A stretch of DNA of 10,482 nucleotides from an archaeon. GTDB lineage: Archaea > Nanobdellota > Nanobdellia > Woesearchaeales > WJKL01. The stretch covers positions 1-10,482 of the forward strand of contig JAGVIO010000230.1 of assembly GCA_020056025.1 (NCBI GenBank), written 5' to 3'. A program made the position numbers and the translations under genes. Under the pieces are notes generated by a model that worked only from the letters and a program-made list of their open reading frames with translations, was not told the DNA's origin and did no database searches. Below, piece after piece: positions 5,965-10,482 of the stretch (its first letter is position 1; each line of letters opens with the position of its first letter).

Positions 5965-8900
5965 GGCTGAGCCCTGCTGAGCAGTTCATCGCATCTTTCA
6001 TAGTATGCCTAGTAATAAGCATCCCATTCTGCATCTCAGACGCATATGCAACAAGCCTTGATGTGACAAAATATTCAGGCTCAAAAGGCATAAACGGGAT
6101 TTTGAAGGAAAAGGACAGCATCAATGTTGCAGCAAATGTACAGGTAGACGGAGATGATGAGGTTTCTGCAAATCAGGTCAAGATAAATGGATTTGACTTC
6201 ACAAGCTGCTCTGCATCAGCAATTCCTGGTGAGTTCGACTGTATATATGCGTCTCCTGTCTATTCAATACAGCCAAAGGATTATGATTTGAAGATAGATT
6301 TATTGTCAGATGCAGGCACTGCATTGCAATCAACTGTGAAAAAGGTCTCTGTTGACAATACTGCTCCTGAGATCTTATTTGACTCTGCTCCTGTGCAGTC
6401 TGGCCAGCAGGTTTCTTTGGGATTTACTGTCAAGGATTATGCATGGAGCAAGAATGACAATTCTTTGTGCTCAGGAATCTTGAAAATAGAATTCTGGGAT
6501 GGAAGCGAAAAGCTTGACGAGATTCCTGCTGCTGAATTAGCAGACAGGCCTTGCTCATTCTCAAAATCAGTCATGCTCAAGGTTCCTTCTTCAAAGAGAG
6601 TGATAATAAAGGCATATGACGCTGTTGACCATCTGTCATCAAAGACAAGCTCTGAGTTCACGATAGACCTTGCTGCTCCTGAGATACAGGCAGACTCTTT
6701 CAGGCTTGAAGCAGGAGGTGTTGAGCTCAAGGATTATATCAGAGGAGGAGAATTTGATGCAAGGGCTTATGTAATAATAAAAGAAGAAAAGATCTCTGCT
6801 GCAAATGCTGTCATTGACCTGACAGGCTTTGGAGGAAAATCATCTTCTGCAAGCTCGTGCACAAAAAGATATAATATATGGGAATGCATATGGATCCAGA
6901 AGCTCAAGGTTGAGAATGATATCACTGCAAGCATTCCGATAACAGTTGCAGACGATTTCGGCAACAATGCCTCTCTTTCAGTACAGAAATCACTTAAGGT
7001 TGACAAGATCCAGCCCGTCATAGCCGGGCTTTCGACTGGTTTTGCCTATGAAGGGAAGAATTTCATCGGCAATAATCCTACAAACATCACACTGAAGATT
7101 GCTGAATTAGGCTCTGGGTTTTCAAAAAAAGAAGCTTATCTTGACCTGACAAGCATTGACTCTGCTTATGGAGTTGTGCAGGCTGATGAATGCGTGCAGT
7201 CAGGCAATTACTGGGAATGCAGATGGACTTCAATAACAACACCAAAGCAGCATGGTTCGCAGCTGATTGTTTATGTTATAAAGACAAAGGATGATTCTGG
7301 AAATGATGTCACAGGCAAAGGTGAGTTTACTGTCTATGTTGACAAGACACCGCCTGTGTTTTATGTAAATACTCTTAACACAACTGTTGTATCCGAGCAG
7401 GAGAGGCCTCCTGGCTATCTTGCTTCTGGAGATGATCTGCTTTTGAGCATAACTGCGTCTGATGCGGTCTCAGGGCTTTCGATGTATGGAGACTTTTCGC
7501 AGATCTGGACAAAGGATGGAAGTGAAAAAGTTGCAGCAGAATGCTCAAGGAACAGCACTTATTCAACAGCATGGCTGTGTAATTTCAAGATAGAGAAAGT
7601 TGCAGCAGGATACATTGACGGAAAAATCAATCTTACTGTGTATGACACTGTGCAGAATTCATGGGCAATCTCAATCCCTGTAGTTGTCTATGCAACAGAG
7701 AATGCTACACCTGATTACTGGAGGCTTGCTTCTTATTCAATGATGCCGACTGCTGTTGACAGGAGCTCTGCTCCTTTAATAAATCATCGTGTATATTTCC
7801 ATCTTAATCTTGAAAGCTATTCTAAAGCAGTGCCTTTGAGCCTGAAACTGACTAACTGCGATGCGCCATTTGCAGAATATTATGAGATGTTCAATAATTT
7901 TGCAGGAAGGAAAGATCCTTTTATTGTCATGGAGCTAAAGACAATGGAATTCGGCACAGAAACCTCGCTGAATGCAAAATGCAAGCTTGAGATAATCTCT
8001 ATGGTCGGCAAGGCAGTAACAAACATTGAGACAAAGGAGATAATACTTGAGATTCCGCTGTACAATTTCAACATGGGCGAGGCTTCACAGGAGCTTAAAG
8101 ACAAGATAAATGATATCTACGACGAGTATATTGGCGGCTGGTGGAAGATAATAGGCTTCATGGACAAGCTTTTCAGGTATCTTCAGCTCGGATGCACACT
8201 GATACTGACTGTGAAGCAGGTAGTTGCTGTGTTCGGCGCAATTGGGACCTTGTTTGATACAAATGTAAAAGCTCTGACAATTGCAACAGGCGGCGCTGCT
8301 GCTCCTGCAGGCGCAGCAGTTGAAGGTTACTGTGTCTATGTCGGCTATAACGCCGGTGTATCAGACAGCATATGGACATTCTTTGACAAGACATACGCAT
8401 TCCTGAACTGCAGGCTGGCAAGGCCTGATGATGCAAATGTTGCAGGGCTTGAAAAATATGCCTCTTACTTTGGAGGAGGAGGAAGCATAATAGGAACTCC
8501 GCTGAATTACATGTCATCTTCATTCAACATCGAAAAATATACAAACATCCCGGTCCAGTCATACTGGAACGGAAGGGACAGCCTTTTCATTGCAATTGCA
8601 ACTGTCTGCATCCCTGGAATAATCTACAACCTCCAGAAAAAGAGAGAGATTGAATGCTCGTATCTTGACTGTTTGCTGAGGAGCATGGAGACAGGGGTTC
8701 CGCAGGATGCATGCGACAAACTGAAATCTTATGAAGAATGCAAATGGCTATGGGGAGAGATACTTAACTTATTCCCTATAACCGCGCTTGCAAGCTATAT
8801 TCTCGGAATGATAAAGGAAGTTCTGTCAAATCCGCTGGCAATGGTTGGAGCAACTGCTGCATTAATATGCCAGGGCTTATGCTCTTCAGGCCCTCTGGGC

Positions 8901-9104
8901 TCTACGCCAGGCTGGCTTTGCTATGCGCGCAAAGTTCTAACTGATATCGGCGAGATCATAAGCAACATAGTCACAATCTTTGACAAGGACACATGGAAGA
9001 TAGAGACAAGATGTGATATTGCTGAGGATGATTATGACAAGATAATGCCAAAGGACAAAGGCAAGGGCGAAGAAGAAGGCGGCAAGTTCCTGGGATTGTT
9101 CTGA
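5961..9104 (+). CDS. Giant surface protein: Ig-like array plus hydrophobic Cys-containing C-terminal region (1047 aa)
   Basis: A signal peptide or N-terminal anchor spans residues 1-30 (hydrophobic 9-24, then DAYA). Next come about five Ig-like beta domains marked by boundary motifs at 131 (VDNTAPEI), 235 (IDLAAPEI), 347 (VDKIQPVI) and 460 (VDKTPPVF), spaced 104, 112 and 113 residues. Most carry a cysteine pair bracketing a hairpin, for example C300/C309, C411/C420 and C528/C540, the last cysteine preceded by W-x or W-x-E-like residues. Six N-glycosylation sequons fall between 336 and 581. From about 700 the protein changes character, with amphipathic and hydrophobic segments at about 742-765, 771-790, 875-890, 933-951 and 957-972, paired cysteines (ECSYLDC, then DACDKLKSYEEC) and a charged Lys/Glu/Gly tail. 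The motif CIPGIIYNLQK (883-893) recurs, from memory, in large DPANN surface proteins. The C-terminal region probably embeds in or lies on the membrane and the Ig array projects outward. The function is unknown. Confidence 0.82.
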   Translation: MRLSPAEQFIASFIVCLVISIPFCISDAYATSLDVTKYSGSKGINGILKEKDSINVAANVQVDGDDEVSANQVKINGFDFTSCSASAIPGEFDCIYASPVYSIQPKDYDLKIDLLSDAGTALQSTVKKVSVDNTAPEILFDSAPVQSGQQVSLGFTVKDYAWSKNDNSLCSGILKIEFWDGSEKLDEIPAAELADRPCSFSKSVMLKVPSSKRVIIKAYDAVDHLSSKTSSEFTIDLAAPEIQADSFRLEAGGVELKDYIRGGEFDARAYVIIKEEKISAANAVIDLTGFGGKSSSASSCTKRYNIWECIWIQKLKVENDITASIPITVADDFGNNASLSVQKSLKVDKIQPVIAGLSTGFAYEGKNFIGNNPTNITLKIAELGSGFSKKEAYLDLTSIDSAYGVVQADECVQSGNYWECRWTSITTPKQHGSQLIVYVIKTKDDSGNDVTGKGEFTVYVDKTPPVFYVNTLNTTVVSEQERPPGYLASGDDLLLSITASDAVSGLSMYGDFSQIWTKDGSEKVAAECSRNSTYSTAWLCNFKIEKVAAGYIDGKINLTVYDTVQNSWAISIPVVVYATENATPDYWRLASYSMMPTAVDRSSAPLINHRVYFHLNLESYSKAVPLSLKLTNCDAPFAEYYEMFNNFAGRKDPFIVMELKTMEFGTETSLNAKCKLEIISMVGKAVTNIETKEIILEIPLYNFNMGEASQELKDKINDIYDEYIGGWWKIIGFMDKLFRYLQLGCTLILTVKQVVAVFGAIGTLFDTNVKALTIATGGAAAPAGAAVEGYCVYVGYNAGVSDSIWTFFDKTYAFLNCRLARPDDANVAGLEKYASYFGGGGSIIGTPLNYMSSSFNIEKYTNIPVQSYWNGRDSLFIAIATVCIPGIIYNLQKKREIECSYLDCLLRSMETGVPQDACDKLKSYEECKWLWGEILNLFPITALASYILGMIKEVLSNPLAMVGATAALICQGLCSSGPLGSTPGWLCYARKVLTDIGEIISNIVTIFDKDTWKIETRCDIAEDDYDKIMPKDKGKGEEEGGKFLGLF

Positions 9105-9125
9105 GCGGAAGATAAAAGCGAAAGA

Positions 9126-9134
9126 TTTATAATA
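9126..9134 (+). promoter_or_regulatory. Possible TATA box for the MNT-HEPN operon
   Basis: TTTATAATA. With normal spacing it would start transcription near 9156, just after the palindrome at 9140-9155, leaving a leader of about 20 bases without a ribosome site. The alternative is that the AT-rich palindrome itself supplies the TATA element, since its centre is 28 bases ahead of the ATG at 9176, the leaderless distance. The sequence does not decide between the two. Confidence 0.4.
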
Positions 9135-9139
9135 AAAAG

Positions 9140-9155
9140 ATTATACTAGTATAAT
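9140..9155. promoter_or_regulatory. 16-base perfect palindrome, probable operator of the MNT-HEPN operon
   Basis: ATTATACTAGTATAAT is identical to its own reverse complement over all 16 bases. It sits between or on the candidate TATA elements and 20 bases before the start codon of a gene whose product begins with a winged-helix domain. A dimeric repressor bound here would block TBP or RNA polymerase. Autoregulation is inferred from position. Confidence 0.6.
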
Positions 9156-9175
9156 AAAAAAGTTATTATCCTAAA

Positions 9176-9772
9176 ATGCTGAGCAAAAATGAATCGAAGG
9201 TCATGGAGCTGCTTTTTTCAGATATTGGCAAAGAGGAAAGCATATTAAGCCTTTCGAGGGCATTGAAACAGAAGTATCCGCAGACATACAATACAGTTAT
9301 GCACCTGAAGGAAAAAGGGCTTTTGAATATAAAAAAATCAGGAAATTCAAACATCCCTATGCTTGACTTCTCAAAATTTCATATAGAATATGCTGAAATT
9401 GAAGCTGCAAGAAGAGAAAGCCTGAAAAACAGGACTATGGGGATTATTGCTGAAAAAATCAGCTCATTAAACAAGCAATTTGTATGCATTCTGTTTGGCA
9501 GCTATGCATCAAAAAAGCAGATCAGCAAGTCAGATATAGACTTATTGTTCATCATTCCTGAAGAATATGATATTAAGAATTTTGAAAAGATTATTTCAAA
9601 CAAGTTGTCTTTGTATAAGGCAGATATAAATATAATAACCGAAAAAAGCCTTTTTGAGATGTGGTCAAGACCGATGGAATTCAATGTAGGAAATGAAATA
9701 TTAAAAAACCATCTTGTTTTATTTGGCGCAGAATATTTTATAAGCCTGTTGAAGAGGAAATATTATGGATGA
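9176..9772 (+). CDS. Winged-helix/MNT-type nucleotidyltransferase, probable antitoxin of a MNT-HEPN pair (198 aa)
   Basis: Residues about 1-60 form a winged-helix domain (SKVMELLFSDIGKEESILSL, then TYNTVMHLKEKGLLNIKKSG as recognition helix and wing). Residues about 85-185 form a minimal nucleotidyltransferase of the pol-beta superfamily: F107-G108-S109, ten residues, then D120-I-D122 (the GSX10DXD metal and NTP motif), with a third acidic residue at D150 in KADINII. All catalytic positions are present. In characterised MntA-HepT systems the MNT protein transfers AMP groups to a Tyr of the HEPN partner and silences it (established knowledge). The fusion to a DNA-binding domain suggests it may also repress its own promoter. 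It overlaps the HEPN gene by eight bases. The ATG at 9176 has no ribosome site, consistent with a leaderless transcript. Confidence 0.85.
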   Translation: MLSKNESKVMELLFSDIGKEESILSLSRALKQKYPQTYNTVMHLKEKGLLNIKKSGNSNIPMLDFSKFHIEYAEIEAARRESLKNRTMGIIAEKISSLNKQFVCILFGSYASKKQISKSDIDLLFIIPEEYDIKNFEKIISNKLSLYKADINIITEKSLFEMWSRPMEFNVGNEILKNHLVLFGAEYFISLLKRKYYG

Positions 9773-10322
9773 AAAAAAGCTCGCAGAAAGCAGCAAGATA
9801 ATCAGGCAGGCAATCAGCGAAGGCATTATAATCAAGCCAAAGCCCAATGTAAAGAGCTTTTTCATCAAAAAAGCTTTTGATTCTATCGCGGTCGCAAAAA
9901 GACTGCTTTCTCTTGCAAAAGAAGAAAGCCTTCCTGCGGAAATGTGGGTAATAAATGCATCTTATTATTCAATGTTTTTTGCTGCAACAGCGCTGCTTGC
10001 GGAATATGGCCATAAAATAGACTCCGAAACAGGCATCCATAAGCTTACCTACCATGCCCTTGTGCATTATTTTGTCAATGAAGATAAAAAGATAGAAAAG
10101 CATTTTATTGAAGAGTATAAGGATGCTGTCAAAGAGGCAGAAGAGCTGCTCCAGTTATGCGAGAGCAAGGCAAAAACCCTTGTCAGCGATTTCGGCTATG
10201 AAATGTCAAAGCGCAAAGAATTCACTTATGACCTTGGAAAAATTGCAGAGATGAGGAAAGCAGAAACCTCATTCGAAAGAGCAAGAAATTTTGTTCAAAT
10301 AGCAGAAAAGATGGTAAAATGA
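9765..10322 (+). CDS. HEPN-domain protein, probable toxin partner of the MNT protein (185 aa)
   Basis: A helical HEPN protein (PF05168-like). The diagnostic helix is WVINASYYSMFFAATALLAE at residues 61-80, with a further helix at about 108-140. The expected RNase motif region reads M-S-K-R150-K-E-F-T-Y155-D-L: the Arg is present, but the position that is His in the R-x4-6-H ribonuclease motif is Tyr. In MntA-HepT systems a nearby Tyr is the AMPylation target, so Y155 may be a regulated residue, or this protein may not be a nuclease. A ribosome site, GAGG at 9754-9757, lies seven bases before the ATG, and the start is inside the MNT gene (eight-base overlap), so the two are co-expressed. Many archaeal HEPN proteins of this subfamily show R-x4-Y (recalled, not checked). 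A role as toxin, substrate-binding partner or defence module is possible. Confidence 0.85.
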   Translation: MDEKKLAESSKIIRQAISEGIIIKPKPNVKSFFIKKAFDSIAVAKRLLSLAKEESLPAEMWVINASYYSMFFAATALLAEYGHKIDSETGIHKLTYHALVHYFVNEDKKIEKHFIEEYKDAVKEAEELLQLCESKAKTLVSDFGYEMSKRKEFTYDLGKIAEMRKAETSFERARNFVQIAEKMVK

Positions 10323-10366
10323 ATATGCTTATCATTTAGATAGCTGTTACCCCCCTTTAGTCATTA

Positions 10367-10371
10367 TTTTT
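10367..10371 (+). terminator. Oligo-T stretch after the HEPN gene, possible archaeal terminator
   Basis: TTTTT follows the HEPN stop by 45 bases and precedes the next TATA box. Archaeal RNA polymerase can terminate at such runs without a hairpin. A run of six C at 10350-10355 lies just upstream. Five T is a weak signal. Confidence 0.25.
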
Positions 10372-10378
10372 AGTAAGG

Positions 10379-10386
10379 TTTATATA
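10379..10386 (+). promoter_or_regulatory. TATA box for the terminal lipoprotein gene
   Basis: TTTATATA, a consensus match. The expected transcript start is near 10408, giving about ten bases of leader before the ATG at 10418 and no ribosome site. A second TTATATAT at 10396-10403 is too close to the ATG to serve it. Confidence 0.55.
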
Positions 10387-10417
10387 CCTCTGTTCTTATA
10401 TATCTTATTGACGAAAC

Positions 10418-10482
10418 ATGATTAAGCGCACAATATGCTCATTGATAATGGCTGCTGCTTTGTATGGCTGCGGAGAAGATTC
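10418..10482 (+). CDS. N-terminus of a probable lipoprotein (3' end outside window)
   Basis: Twenty-one full codons plus two bases are visible. They encode M-I-K-R, a hydrophobic core, then A-L-Y-G-C18-G-E-D. This is a basic n-region, a short h-region and a lipobox-like L-Y-G-C, so the Cys would be lipidated and the protein held on the outer face of the membrane. The start is supported by the TATA box about 35 bases upstream. Nothing can be said about the mature protein, and the reading frame past the window edge is unknown. Confidence 0.6.
   Translation, partial: MIKRTICSLIMAAALYGCGED

Noticed and set aside
8173..8523. 116-codon open frame on the minus strand inside the 1047-aa gene
   Set aside because: The composition is Leu/Gln/Arg/His-heavy, as expected of an antisense shadow of GC-rich Ala/Gly codons. 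No start signals.
10396..10403. Second TATA-like box before the lipoprotein gene
   Set aside because: Transcription from it would begin inside the coding sequence, after the ATG.
1..10482. CRISPR array, tRNA, rRNA, insertion sequence or attachment site
   Set aside because: No regularly spaced direct repeats, cloverleaf-like or rRNA-like stretches, transposase motifs or terminal inverted repeats with target duplications were seen on either strand by eye.

Overview
The window looks archaeal and most likely comes from a DPANN-type genome (Woesearchaeota/Pacearchaeota-like). This is inferred from the sequence alone; no database search was possible. The signs are a moderately AT-rich composition, very tight gene packing with ATGA stop/start overlaps, archaeal TATA boxes 27-30 bases upstream of start codons that lack Shine-Dalgarno sites (leaderless style), internal genes with GGTG/GAGG ribosome sites, and large cysteine-bearing secreted or membrane proteins of a style common in those lineages. 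There is no gene-free stretch over 300 bases. The longest is the divergent promoter region at about 3623-3813.

Left block (1-2075, + strand): the tail of a protein ending in a winged-helix-like segment, then a 402-residue secreted protein of unknown function, then a six-helix membrane protein. All three are packed as one operon. Facing it (2083-3135, - strand) is a single-pass membrane protein with a small helical N-terminal domain, an extracellular beta domain, a cysteine-rich module and three repeats that each carry a C-x11-C pair.

Middle (3198-3807): a hicB-hicA toxin-antitoxin pair on the - strand, read from a probable leaderless promoter, and a divergent promoter region with inverted motifs. 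To its right is a two-gene + strand operon (3814-9104). It encodes a 716-residue membrane-anchored protein and a 1047-residue protein with an array of Ig-like domains and a hydrophobic, cysteine-containing C-terminal region. The two genes are joined by an ATGA overlap and are probably parts of one cell-surface assembly whose function I cannot name.

Right block (9105-10482): a second toxin-antitoxin-like pair, a winged-helix/MNT nucleotidyltransferase followed by a HEPN protein. It is preceded by a 16-base perfect palindrome in its promoter. The window ends in the first 22 codons of a probable lipoprotein with its own TATA box.

The points most worth following are the uncharacterised 716/1047 surface operon, the palindrome next to a DNA-binding nucleotidyltransferase, the HEPN protein with Tyr where the usual His of the RNase motif would be, and the tetranucleotide CTAG. 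I found CTAG only five times in the window, and four of those five lie in the roughly 4% that is intergenic.
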